Origin: an uncultured bacterium
GTDB taxonomy: Bacteria; Muiribacteriota; Ozemobacteria; Ozemobacterales; Ozemobacteraceae
Assembly: GCA_937949615.1 (NCBI GenBank)
Contig: CALEDQ010000023.1
Coordinates: 1 to 64,000, forward strand
Direction of reading: 5' to 3'
DNA: 64,000 bases
The stretch's first letter is position 1. Each line of letters opens with the position of its first letter. A program made the position numbers and the translations under genes. The notes beneath the pieces are model-generated. The model had not been told where the DNA came from. It did not search any database and saw only the letters and a list, made by a program, of their open reading frames with translations. Shown here one piece after another: positions 41,108-49,804 of the stretch.

Positions 41108-43060
41108 TCAGAAAATATCTGGCAGGTGGCTGTTGTCTTTGCGGCGCTGTGGCTGCGGCTGGCGCTGCTCGTTGCGGGTTTCGTTGCGCTGCTGATTGCC
41201 ACGGTTGCCGGTTGTTGTGTTTTCACGCTGACCGGCGGGTCTTTCAGAAGTGCGGCGGGGCTGGTGAGTAGTTGTGGCAGTTCTCTGACCGGCAGTCTGA
41301 TGTCTGGTCGGTTCGCCGGCGGTTGTGGTTCTTCTGGTTTCATGCTGCCGGGTTGTGGGCTTTTCGGTAACTCTTGCGTGGTTGCCGGTGCTGGTGGTTC
41401 TGGCAGTTGTCGGGGTGCCGTTGCGGCGGGCCTGTTTTTCGGCGGCTCTGGCGCGGCAGGCAGATTTGAAAGCGCGGATTTCGGCAATGCGCTGTGCCAG
41501 AGGTACTTCGAGGGCTTCGGCCGGTTTTGAATTGTAGTCGAAGTTTTCGAGTTTCACCTGTTCGATGCGGGTTTTGATGGTGCGTTCGATCTGGCAGAAA
41601 TCGTGCAGTTCATCGGCTGAAACCAGGGTGTAAGAGTAGCCGGTCATATTGGCGCGGGCGGTGCGGCCGGCGCGATGTACGTAATCTTCGACGACGTGCG
41701 GAACATCAAAGTTGATGACGTGCGAAACGGCTTCGACATCGATACCGCGTGAAGCGATATCGGTGGCGACGAGAACTCTGACTTTGCCGTTGCGGAAATC
41801 TTCAAGGGCTTTGGTGCGCTGCAGCTGACTGCGGTTGCCGTTGATGAAATCGGTCGGCACATTCTGGCGGTCAAGGAACTGGGCCAGTCTTTTGGCGCGG
41901 TGTTTGGTGCGGGTGAAGATAATGGCGCTGCGGATCTGGTGCTGGTCGATGATGTTGATCAGCAGTTCCTGTTTGAGATTGTCGTTGACTCTGAAAGCTC
42001 TGTGTTCGATACCGGTGGCAGTGATCTGCGGGCGTTCGATATCGACCGAAACCGGTTTGTTGAGCATATCTTTAGAAAGGGCAACAATCGGAGCCGGCAG
42101 AGTGGCAGAGAAGAAAAGGGTCTGGCGGCTGGTCGGTGCCGGAATAGCTTTGAGAACGCGGCGGATATCGGGCAGGAAGCCCATATCGAGCATGCGGTCA
42201 GCTTCGTCGAGAACGAGATATTCGAGGTGGGGAAGCTTGCCGTAGCTCTGGTTGAAATGGTCGAGAAGACGGCCGGGGCAGGCGACCATGATGTCTACCT
42301 GCTGTCGGAAAGCGGTTTCCTGAGGCAGCATGCTGACGCCGCCAAATACCGGGGCGCAACTGAGGTCAGTGCACTGAGCCAGATCATTGAAGTGCTGGCA
42401 GATCTGGGCGGCGAGTTCGCGGGTCGGGGTGAGAATCAGCGCGCGGGTGCGGGCGGTGATGCGGCCGGTAGCTTTCTTTTCGGCTTCGCGGCTGTTGATG
42501 ATGCGGTGCATGATCGGCAGCAGAAAGGCTGCGGTTTTGCCGCTGCCGGTCTGTGAGCTGGCGAGCAGGTCGTGACCGGCGATACCGGCCGGAATGGTTT
42601 TCTGCTGAATCGGGGTCGGAGTGGTGAAACCGATGCGGGCGATGCCCTTCTGCAGATCAGGGTGCAGGGTGGCGAAAACCGAACCGGTTGTCTGCTCAGT
42701 CTGAGCCTGCGTCACGATTGTGTCGGGCGCAGTTTCAGTGATGCTGTGGTGATCAGTTCTGCCAGTGTTTTCGGTGTTTCTGGTAATGGTTTTTGTGTGG
42801 TTCTGGTGGCTTGTCATGGTGCTTTTTTCAGTATTGTGGGCAGTGGTTCTGCTGTGGTTGCGGTGGCTGGTGTGAGTATCGTTTTCGGTGTTGCGCTCAG
42901 CGGTTCTGTTATTATGCTGAGGTCTGGTTTCAGTATGTTTGGTAATGGTCATTGTTCTTTCTTTGGTGTTGTTTTTTTCTTCGTGGTTCTGATTCAGTTC
43001 AGAATTGTGATTGTGACTTTTTTCACGGGTAGCGGTGGTGCGACTAAAATGAGTAGGCAT
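41108..43060 (-). CDS. DEAD-box RNA helicase with low-complexity N- and C-terminal tails
   Basis: The core (about 130-500 of 650 residues) carries the Q motif (GFTTPTPIQQ), motif I ASQTGSGKT, PTRELAAQI, VLDEADRMLD (DEAD), SAT and VHRAGRTAR. It would unwind RNA structures in ATP-dependent fashion. The N-terminal 125 residues are rich in Thr, His, Asn, Arg and Glu and contain tandem 19-residue units starting at residues 57, 76 and 95 (NTENDTHTSHRNHSRTTAH is the first). The C-terminal 150 residues are Arg/Thr/Gln/Asn-rich. A better-supported alternative start is M37 (MTITKH), with AAAGAAAG upstream; the true N-terminus is uncertain. Leader and promoter resemble those of cold-shock genes. Confidence 0.92.
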   Translation of the reverse strand: MPTHFSRTTATREKSHNHNSELNQNHEEKNNTKERTMTITKHTETRPQHNNRTAERNTENDTHTSHRNHSRTTAHNTEKSTMTSHQNHTKTITRNTENTGRTDHHSITETAPDTIVTQAQTEQTTGSVFATLHPDLQKGIARIGFTTPTPIQQKTIPAGIAGHDLLASSQTGSGKTAAFLLPIMHRIINSREAEKKATGRITARTRALILTPTRELAAQICQHFNDLAQCTDLSCAPVFGGVSMLPQETAFRQQVDIMVACPGRLLDHFNQSYGKLPHLEYLVLDEADRMLDMGFLPDIRRVLKAIPAPTSRQTLFFSATLPAPIVALSKDMLNKPVSVDIERPQITATGIEHRAFRVNDNLKQELLINIIDQHQIRSAIIFTRTKHRAKRLAQFLDRQNVPTDFINGNRSQLQRTKALEDFRNGKVRVLVATDIASRGIDVEAVSHVINFDVPHVVEDYVHRAGRTARANMTGYSYTLVSADELHDFCQIERTIKTRIEQVKLENFDYNSKPAEALEVPLAQRIAEIRAFKSACRARAAEKQARRNGTPTTARTTSTGNHARVTEKPTTRQHETRRTTTAGEPTRHQTAGQRTATTTHQPRRTSERPAGQRENTTTGNRGNQQRNETRNEQRQPQPQRRKDNSHLPDIF

Positions 43061-43162
43061 GAAATATCCATTTCTTTTTCGGTGGAGACAGGCTCAAAAC
43101 CGATTATGCCGGCTGAGCGAAGGGGCTTGGTTAATCCGCCGGAAAAAAACCGCCCGAGTATT

Positions 43163-43196
43163 CAGATGGGGCACCGCGAAATTACGTGCCGATCTG
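43163..43196 (-). promoter_or_regulatory. Hairpin in the helicase leader
   Basis: On the minus strand CAGAT (43192-43196) and GGCAC (43186-43190) pair with GTGCC (43170-43174) and ATCTG (43163-43167) around a short bulge, giving a two-part stem in the 5' leader, about 100 bases ahead of the start codon. The rest of the 312-base gap (43061-43372) holds the promoter at 43208-43236 and no gene. Confidence 0.5.
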
Positions 43197-43207
43197 AAAC
43201 TGCAAAA

Positions 43208-43236
43208 ATTATAACAGATAAAATCGGAAATGGCAA
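43208..43236 (-). promoter_or_regulatory. Promoter of the helicase gene (TTGCCA-17-TATAAT)
   Basis: On the minus strand the -35 is TTGCCA (43231-43236) and the -10 TATAAT (43208-43213), 17 bases apart. Initiation near 43201 gives a leader of about 140 bases, long enough for the hairpin at 43163-43196 to form. Confidence 0.6.
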
Positions 43237-43372
43237 ATATTAAAAAATCTGCAGGCAATTGCCTAATTACGCAATGATGATTTGTTTCAAACCGGTTTAT
43301 TAGAAAAACAGAATCTGTTAATATCTATTTTAGTCATTTTATACATTTTAGATTGATTGTAAGGGTTTTATA

Positions 43373-44404
43373 ATGCCTGTTGTCAGCGTTTTAATGTCGG
43401 TTTATAACGGTCAGAAATTTCTTGATGAAGCTGTTCAAAGTGTTTTGAACCAAAGTTTTACTGATTTCGAATTTCTGATTGTTGATGATGGTTCGACCGA
43501 CACAACTATCAACATTCTGGAAAAATATTCAGACCCTAGAATCAAGATTATAAAAAATGAAACAAATCTTGGCTTGATTGCTTCTTTAAATAAGCTTATC
43601 AAGGCTTCTAATGGGAAATATCTGGCCAGGCTCGACAGCGATGACATTGCTCATCCAGAACGTTTCAAACTTCAGGTTGAGGCTATGGAATGTGACAAAA
43701 ATCTTGTTTTGCTTGGCAGTAACTGCCGATTTATTAACGAAGATTCGCATGTGATTTATGGCGGTCGAACTCATTTTTCAGAAGAATTTGATTATCCTGA
43801 CAAGTTTGTAAGATGGTTGTTGTTTTTCCCTGAAAACCCATTCGTTCATTCAAGCGTGATGATTCGCCGCGAAACGCTTGTAAATAGCGGGCTTTTATAT
43901 TCTCCAGATGCCAGGCATGTCGAAGACTTCGACCTCTGGACGAAGCTTTGCTTTTTCGGAAAAATGAAAATTCTTAGGCAACCGCTGGTTGATTTTCGCC
44001 TGGTTTCAAACTCGATTACTTCAAAAAACAATGACTGGCAAATTCAGAAAACTAAGGAAATTGTCATGAATTTTCGAAGGAAATTTCTTGGTCAGTTATC
44101 TGAAGATAGCCTTAAAGAACAAACTTTTGAAGCCAGCATTATTGAATTGAAAAAGCTTTATAAGGCTCTGACTGGCGCCATCGCAAAAGAAGAAGAATGC
44201 GAAACCCTCATACGATTTGACTTTTGTAAAAGGCTTGTAAAAATTATGTTTGCCGGTTTTTTAAGAAAGCCGTCTCTTTTTGGCGAATTACTTTTTGTTG
44301 TAAAGACCGAGGGGATTGGTTTCCCTGATTTGTGGGCGGCTGTGCAGGCGAAAATATCGCAGAAAATAAGCTACCTGTTAAGTGAGAAGCGCAGATACAG
44401 TTAA
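43373..44404 (+). CDS. Family 2 glycosyltransferase
   Basis: The 343-residue protein has a GT-A fold N-terminus: PVVSVLMSVYNGQKFLDEAV, then IVDDGSTDTT and the metal-binding DXD-type motif LARLDSDDIAHPERF (near 88-102). It uses a nucleotide sugar to extend a surface glycan. A FPENPFVHSSVMIRR segment marks the acceptor side. No membrane helix. The gene stands alone, transcribed away from the helicase and toward the GT4 gene. Its codons are clearly more AT-rich than flanking genes, suggesting recent transfer into the polysaccharide locus. Substrate unknown. Confidence 0.9.
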   Translation: MPVVSVLMSVYNGQKFLDEAVQSVLNQSFTDFEFLIVDDGSTDTTINILEKYSDPRIKIIKNETNLGLIASLNKLIKASNGKYLARLDSDDIAHPERFKLQVEAMECDKNLVLLGSNCRFINEDSHVIYGGRTHFSEEFDYPDKFVRWLLFFPENPFVHSSVMIRRETLVNSGLLYSPDARHVEDFDLWTKLCFFGKMKILRQPLVDFRLVSNSITSKNNDWQIQKTKEIVMNFRRKFLGQLSEDSLKEQTFEASIIELKKLYKALTGAIAKEEECETLIRFDFCKRLVKIMFAGFLRKPSLFGELLFVVKTEGIGFPDLWAAVQAKISQKISYLLSEKRRYS

Positions 44405-45531
44405 AGAAGAAGCTCGCAATACAGCTGCTCAATTGCTGTTATTTCGGCTTTTTCAGAGAAACTGCTTTCAATTTTTTTTCTGGCCTGCCTGGCGATAGAA
44501 ATTCTCTTTTGCGGGTTGTTGATAAGCCATACTAATCTTTCTGAAAAATCTTCAGGCATGTCTGAATTGACAAGTAATCCTGTTATTCCATTTTCTATCG
44601 CTTCTGGAATACCGCCAACCGCCGATGCCACAACCGGGCAGCCGGCGGCCATCGCCTCAAGAATGCTCCATGGCAGACCTTCTCCTGAAGAGGTGAACGC
44701 AAAAATTTCGAGTTCATCGAGAACGGCCTGAACATCTGTCTGCCAGCCGATAAATTCGGTAATGTCTCTGACGGCGCATGATTCTGCCAGCGCTTCGAGC
44801 CGGTTGCGCTCTGGCCCGTCGCCGGCTATTACGAACCGGTAATCAGGGTGATGCCTGGCGATCAGCGGAATGGCTCTGATAAAAACATCAATCTGTTTTT
44901 CGCTCGTCAGCCGGCTGACCAGGCCGATTTTTCTGGAATTTCTTTCCGGTTTGAACGGAAACGCGGCGAGTTCGAGCCCTGAGTGGATAACTCTGACTTT
45001 CTGTGTATCGATGCCGAAATCGGTGCAGTTCTGGGTTGCAGTTGCGTCCGAAATGGCGACAAAGCGACTGATCATTTTCTGGGCCGGCAGCAGCAGGGCT
45101 TTATAAAGATTGATGGTTGTCTGACTGTGAAAGGCTTTGAGTGCAAGACTTCCCTCCCATGATGAAACCTGAACCGGGAACCCGGTCAGGGGGCGGGCCA
45201 TGGCACATAACAGATCGGCCTGCAGAAAGACCGAATGAATCAGTTGCGGCCTGAACTGGCGCAGGGCTTTGATAAAGTTGAGCCAGCCGCCTCGGATAAG
45301 TCTGCTAACGGGAAATATATCACTGACAGGGTGGTAGAGCAGCTCTGGTATTGCATTCAGGTGCGGCCGGGCCAGCTGTTCGTGCTCGGCATTGATAAAA
45401 TTGCAGAACAGGGCGACTTTGAACTTTTGCCGGTCAAGATTACGGCACCAGCTCAGCAGGTGTCTGAATGTGCCGCCGTTAAAAGCCAGGGGCGAGCAGA
45501 CCAGCGCTATTCTTTTTCTCGAATCACTCAT
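44401..45531 (-). CDS. Family 4 glycosyltransferase
   Basis: I use the ATG at 45531, which overlaps the upstream methyltransferase stop by four bases (ATGA), instead of a frame that begins 21 codons earlier inside that gene. The 376 residues have a GT-B plan: N-terminal domain with MSDSRKRIALVCSPLAFNGG, and a C-terminal domain with GLVSRLTSEKQIDVFIRAIP, VIAGDGPERNRLEALA and the nucleotide-binding EGLPWSILEAMAAGCPVVAS. It would add a hexose-type residue to a lipid-linked glycan in the cytoplasm. It converges on the GT2 gene with a four-base overlap of ends. Confidence 0.9.
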   Translation of the reverse strand: MSDSRKRIALVCSPLAFNGGTFRHLLSWCRNLDRQKFKVALFCNFINAEHEQLARPHLNAIPELLYHPVSDIFPVSRLIRGGWLNFIKALRQFRPQLIHSVFLQADLLCAMARPLTGFPVQVSSWEGSLALKAFHSQTTINLYKALLLPAQKMISRFVAISDATATQNCTDFGIDTQKVRVIHSGLELAAFPFKPERNSRKIGLVSRLTSEKQIDVFIRAIPLIARHHPDYRFVIAGDGPERNRLEALAESCAVRDITEFIGWQTDVQAVLDELEIFAFTSSGEGLPWSILEAMAAGCPVVASAVGGIPEAIENGITGLLVNSDMPEDFSERLVWLINNPQKRISIARQARKKIESSFSEKAEITAIEQLYCELLL

Positions 45532-46310
45532 TTTTTGAAATTTTCGGGTATGACCGGCACCCAGTTGTCTGGTTTGCGGGCAACCAGCAGCCATGAATCT
45601 TTCCAGCTGTCGAACAGGCTGGTCAGCATTTTGTATGGCCAGCGGAGCAGGCGCGGCACCTTGTCGAGCATCTGATCACAGCCGCGCAGTTCAACAATCT
45701 GCAGATTCTCAAAATGGCACATTCTCTCAAGGTCGTTGCGCACGTATTCTCTGATATGGCCTCTCCAGCGCCCTGCCGAAAGGAAGTAGCCGTCGTAGCC
45801 CGGCAGGTTCGTTCTGCCGAGCAATACGTCGATTCTTTTGCGTATATTTACCGCGTTTGGAACCGTAACAATCAGAATTCCACCTGGTTTTAGCAGATTT
45901 ATCAGTGAATTCAGCAGTGGTCTTGGTGAATCATGCAGATGTTCGAGCACGTCGAGAATCGTCAGGGCGTCGAAACTTTGAGCCTGATAGGGCAGGGGAC
46001 TGTCGCTGGCAAGCGTGAAGCTGATGCCGGCCGCCGCCGCAAAATCCATGATTTTCCGGCGATTATCGTCGGCCATGTGCCAGTCATCGCTGAGGTCGTC
46101 GTAAGCCGAGCAGTTGAAGCCCATAAACTGCAGCACCGCGGTTTTATCGCATGGCCCGCAACCAAAATCGAGAATTTTATCACCCTGTTTGCAGTATTTT
46201 TGTGCTGTGTATGCTATGAGCTGATAAGACTCAATGCTGACCAGTCTACCAACATAGTCTGGCACAGGAAAAAGCGCCCGGGTCTGTGAAATTGCCTGCC
46301 TTATTGTCAT
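45528..46310 (-). CDS. Class I SAM-dependent methyltransferase of the polysaccharide locus
   Basis: The 260 residues show SAM motif I ILDFGCGPCDKT (about 47-58), an acidic motif II region, and DVLEHLHDSPRPLLNSLINL followed by LLKPGGILIVTVPN, the typical motif III-IV run of UbiE/BioC-like methyltransferases. It probably methylates a sugar or lipid-linked precursor, but nothing in the sequence tells the substrate. It is the first of two minus-strand genes that run toward the GT2 gene. Confidence 0.85.
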   Translation of the reverse strand: MTIRQAISQTRALFPVPDYVGRLVSIESYQLIAYTAQKYCKQGDKILDFGCGPCDKTAVLQFMGFNCSAYDDLSDDWHMADDNRRKIMDFAAAAGISFTLASDSPLPYQAQSFDALTILDVLEHLHDSPRPLLNSLINLLKPGGILIVTVPNAVNIRKRIDVLLGRTNLPGYDGYFLSAGRWRGHIREYVRNDLERMCHFENLQIVELRGCDQMLDKVPRLLRWPYKMLTSLFDSWKDSWLLVARKPDNWVPVIPENFKK

Positions 46311-46447
46311 GGTTTCGTTAATTTAACGCAATATCGGCTGCAGTAAAAGAAATTTGTTTTGTTTCCGCCTGATGCGACAAATATCTTTCGCGGTGGTAAT
46401 TTATATGGCAGTATTATACGCATTCTAACTGTTCACGGGAATCTATC

Positions 46448-47932
46448 TTGTTTAAAATCATCATCTCTCTGGCCGGAATCCAGTTTCTTCAGGCTGCCGT
46501 CCAGGTTCTCAAAATGAAGTTTGTGGCTCTGATGCTTGGCCCTGACGGGCTGGGCGTCATCAGTCTCATTAATCAGTTCATTCAGTTGGTGATACAGGTC
46601 AGTACGCTGGCGCTGCCGTGGGTTGCAACAAGATTTCTTGCTGTAGCTCATTCGCATGGGCACGAAAGCTTTGAGCGCAGGGTCAGTGTTTTCTTCAGAG
46701 GGATTCTATACCTTAGCTGCGCCGGTATGGCTGTTGCTGCGCTTTTAATCTGGAAATTTGATTATCTGCTCGCTGCCGGTTTTCAGACCTACAGATTTCT
46801 TGCCTTGATTTCAGTCAGTATGGTTGTTCCGGTGGCCCTTAAGGGTTTTTTGCTGAGTGTTTTCACAACGGCCGGCAAATACAGATTCTCGGCAGTGGCA
46901 ATGTTCTGGAATGCTGCACTTGGAACCGTAGGAATGCTTGCTGGAGCATATTTCGGCGGACTTCATGGCTTTTTTATTGCTCAGGCTGTTGTCGAATACT
47001 TTACTGTAGCATACTGCCTGGCCAGATTATCCGGTGAGCTGGGTGTAAAAAAGCTTACCGGCAAGGTAGATGTATTTAAAGAACTTAAAGCTCTTGAAGG
47101 CTCATTTGAGTTGATTATCTACGGTTCTTTGCTTTATTTTATGGCACCTTCGGCGCTGATGGCGGTTCGTTATTCGTTGCTGAAATCAGGTGGAGAACAG
47201 CTTGTCGGTGTTTATCAGGCGGTGCATGGCCTGGTTCTCTACATTACCTTTGCTTTTGGGCAGGCGACCAGCCTGTATCTTGACCCGATCCTGAAGCGTG
47301 ACATTCCGCTTGAAGAGAAGCTGGTTATTTCGAATCAGTATCTGAGAAAGATCAGTCTGGTCATCGGCACTTTAATGGTATGGGTCGTGGTTTTTCCCGA
47401 ATTTTTCCTGCAGCTGCTTTATTCAAATGCATTTTTGAGCGGCGCTGGCTTTCTTTTTGCATTCATGCTGATCGAGGCGCTGAACCTGATTTCCGGGGTC
47501 TATCTCGGTATGCTGGTTGGCCAGGGCTGGTATCGCACCCATTTTGTGCTTGGCCTCGTCGTGCATGGTTCTATTGGTCTGCTCAGCTGGTATTTGGCGC
47601 CACTGTGGGGCATCTGGGGCGTGGCCTTTGCTTTTGGCATCGGGGCTCTGGCGACTTTGCTGATCATCTATGCCCGGCTTTTATCGCATTGTGGTCATTT
47701 TATCGGCATGAGAACCGTTTCGGTAACGTTTTTGATTTTGACCTGTCTGGCAATCTTTGGCGGCTGGTTTGCCTCTTTTAGTCACTCTCCGGGCTGGTAT
47801 CCTGAACTTTTCTCAATCAGAATCGGGATAATACTGCTTTTCTGGATTATGACCTGGCTGGTTCTTTCAAAAGATGAAAAAAACAGCTTCTTTGCCTTTA
47901 TCGGCGGCCTGAAGACCAGGGTAAAACTCTGA
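46448..47932 (+). CDS. Wzx-like O-antigen/polysaccharide flippase
   Basis: The 494 residues are almost entirely hydrophobic helices (about 12-14), the layout of the MATE/MOP-type flippases, beginning LFKIIISLAGIQFLQAAVQV then KFVALMLGPDGLGVISLINQ. Wzx proteins translocate undecaprenyl-linked oligosaccharides across the inner membrane. The TTG start is preceded by GGGA seven bases away. Position within glycosyltransferase and methyltransferase genes supports the role. No Wzy polymerase is visible in the window. Confidence 0.85.
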   Translation: MFKIIISLAGIQFLQAAVQVLKMKFVALMLGPDGLGVISLINQFIQLVIQVSTLALPWVATRFLAVAHSHGHESFERRVSVFFRGILYLSCAGMAVAALLIWKFDYLLAAGFQTYRFLALISVSMVVPVALKGFLLSVFTTAGKYRFSAVAMFWNAALGTVGMLAGAYFGGLHGFFIAQAVVEYFTVAYCLARLSGELGVKKLTGKVDVFKELKALEGSFELIIYGSLLYFMAPSALMAVRYSLLKSGGEQLVGVYQAVHGLVLYITFAFGQATSLYLDPILKRDIPLEEKLVISNQYLRKISLVIGTLMVWVVVFPEFFLQLLYSNAFLSGAGFLFAFMLIEALNLISGVYLGMLVGQGWYRTHFVLGLVVHGSIGLLSWYLAPLWGIWGVAFAFGIGALATLLIIYARLLSHCGHFIGMRTVSVTFLILTCLAIFGGWFASFSHSPGWYPELFSIRIGIILLFWIMTWLVLSKDEKNSFFAFIGGLKTRVKL

Positions 47933-47935
47933 CAG

Positions 47936-49105
47936 TCAGCTGCTCAGACCAGTTTCGCGGAAAACCATCTCGAAGCGCTTCTGCCAGGTATGGTCTCTGA
48001 GGCAGCGCTGATAGCCTGCCTGGCGGATCAACTCGCGCTCTTCAGGGTGAGAGAGATAATATTTGATTTTCTCGGCGAGGTCGGCAAGATCTTTGTAGCA
48101 GACGAGTTCTTTGCCGATTTCGAAGAACTCTTCAAGATCTTCCATGTATTCGATCATGTAGAACCCGCCACTCATCGGTATTTCGAAGTCGCGAAGCCTG
48201 ATCTGCAGAATGCGTTCTTTTTGTCGCGAAGTTTCACCGCAGCTTGAAAAACCTATGTTGATGCGGGCGCGACTGTACATTTTGATCATTTCTGTGTCTG
48301 AAAGCGGCGGCCCGACGATATCATCGGCAAATGACGGCTGCTGCCTCCACTGTCTGATGGTCTGAAGAACGTTTTTCATCTTTTCCTGGCCGGTTATGAC
48401 GTGTGCCATTCTTTTGCCGAGATGCAGCAGTCGTTTAAAATTTCTGGCAGCAACGACCCGGGGAGAGTGTGAAAACTGGCGCCAGCCTGGCCCCCAGGCG
48501 CGGGCGTCAATTCCCTGGTCGCGAAGAAATTTCAGGTTGTCAGGCCGGTCGCCGTATGCCTGCCCAATGAAGGCAACATCGAATTCCTGCGGCAAATCAT
48601 AGGGTCTGTAGATAGAGGGGTTGGCGGCTTCCTGGCAATAAAGCGGCCGCGCCCCCATATTCTGGTAATCTTTGAGGCGAAACTTTTCAGGAACGAGGCA
48701 ATAGTCGTAATGAGGCGATATTTCACTTACGAGATGCAGCTGATAGGAAGCATTGCAATACCAGTTTATGGTAACGATTCCGAGTGCTTTTATTTTTTCA
48801 AGGGTTTCCGGCTCGATACAGCTGTCGTAGAAATAGCTGAAAAACAGTTTGATTGGCGTCTGACGATGCAGTTCACTGATCTGGCGAAAAAGCTCTGCCG
48901 AGAGTCTTGGCCGGTTTTCAGCGATAAACCCTCGGCTTTCCGGGTTTGACGCATCGAGGTGCCGAAAGGTTTCAGCCATGCGGTCATAAGTGAATTCAAA
49001 TACCTCATGCCCCATGTCGACAAGCGTCTGATAAAGGTTATTGCGCCATATCTGCGAAGAAATGCCGGCAAAAGGCGATTCGGCCGAGGCGTAGAAAATT
49101 CTCAT
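47936..49105 (-). CDS. CgeB-like glycosyltransferase
   Basis: This 389-residue protein begins MRIFYASAESPFAGISSQIW and has the DUF3880-like N-terminus followed by a GT-B-type C-terminal domain with ARINIGFSSCGET, MSGGFYMIEYMEDLEEFFEI and LVCYKDLADLAEKIKYYLSH, as in CgeB/spore-maturation-type glycosyltransferases that also occur in O-antigen loci. It is the last gene of a four-gene minus-strand run with three methyltransferases, and ends four bases after the flippase. Confidence 0.85.
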   Translation of the reverse strand: MRIFYASAESPFAGISSQIWRNNLYQTLVDMGHEVFEFTYDRMAETFRHLDASNPESRGFIAENRPRLSAELFRQISELHRQTPIKLFFSYFYDSCIEPETLEKIKALGIVTINWYCNASYQLHLVSEISPHYDYCLVPEKFRLKDYQNMGARPLYCQEAANPSIYRPYDLPQEFDVAFIGQAYGDRPDNLKFLRDQGIDARAWGPGWRQFSHSPRVVAARNFKRLLHLGKRMAHVITGQEKMKNVLQTIRQWRQQPSFADDIVGPPLSDTEMIKMYSRARINIGFSSCGETSRQKERILQIRLRDFEIPMSGGFYMIEYMEDLEEFFEIGKELVCYKDLADLAEKIKYYLSHPEERELIRQAGYQRCLRDHTWQKRFEMVFRETGLSS

Positions 49106-49803
49106 TACTGTTTTTTCCGGGCAAAAACCTGAAAACCGTAACAGAGCAGTTTGCAGGACCCGCGATCATGACGGCTCAGGTAAGAAAGCAGCATCAGCAT
49201 TAGGCCGGTTATGGGTTTGATCAGCCAGCGGCTGAGAGGAACAGAATAGTTGTTGGCAATGAACTGAACTCTTCTGACTTCCTGGGCGACGAATTCGAAA
49301 AAATTGCCATTGGCGGTGCAGTCAAGCAATTCAAACCCCAGACGCCCAAGATGATGCTCATAGAAGTAGCGATTGAAACCGCTGGCAAAATGATAGGGCG
49401 AAAAATGGGTCAGGCTGTTAAATGGAGCGGTCAGAAGAAGATACCCGCCAGGCTTGATAACGCGCCCGAGCTCTTCCAGAGCTCTTACTGGGTCAGGAAC
49501 ATGCTCAAATACTTCAGTGCACATTACCGAGTCGAATTCGCCATCTTTTACCGGAATACTGGTTATGTCGCAGACATAATCGAGGTCGGACTGGTCCCAG
49601 CTACCCATCTGCAGGGCTGATCCGTCGCCTTTGCCGTCATATTTGCCAAAATCCTGGCTGAAATAGCGCAGGTGCTGACAGAATTTGCGAAACTGCTTTT
49701 CGCCGGCGCCAGCATCGAGAATCGAAGAGCCGGCGGGAATTTTTTTCAGCGTCGCCTCGATCCAGTTTTTGCGGAAATCTTCATTTGTGGTGCCGATTTT
49801 CAC
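49105..49803 (-). CDS. SAM-dependent methyltransferase of the polysaccharide locus
   Basis: The frame also extends to 49842, inside the upstream gene, but a GTG at 49803 is preceded seven bases away by AAGGA, so I choose it (232 residues). It has SILDAGAGEKQFRKF (motif I), the D-x-V-C-T segment VMCTEVFEHVPDP and VIKPGGYLLLTAPFNS. It matches UbiE-type small-molecule methyltransferases. It overlaps the CgeB-like start by one base. The substrate, probably a sugar, is unknown. Confidence 0.85.
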   Translation of the reverse strand: MKIGTTNEDFRKNWIEATLKKIPAGSSILDAGAGEKQFRKFCQHLRYFSQDFGKYDGKGDGSALQMGSWDQSDLDYVCDITSIPVKDGEFDSVMCTEVFEHVPDPVRALEELGRVIKPGGYLLLTAPFNSLTHFSPYHFASGFNRYFYEHHLGRLGFELLDCTANGNFFEFVAQEVRRVQFIANNYSVPLSRWLIKPITGLMLMLLSYLSRHDRGSCKLLCYGFQVFARKKQ

Positions 49804-49804
49804 G

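Noticed and set aside
41084..41530. Gly/Ser/Val-rich plus-strand frame near the helicase C-terminus
   Set aside because: It is the complement of the low-complexity Arg/Thr tail of the helicase and starts inside the terminator.
42572..43243. A 223-codon frame on the plus strand opposite the helicase N-terminus
   Set aside because: Valine/serine/phenylalanine-rich translation mirrors the repeats of the helicase; no start signal or domain.
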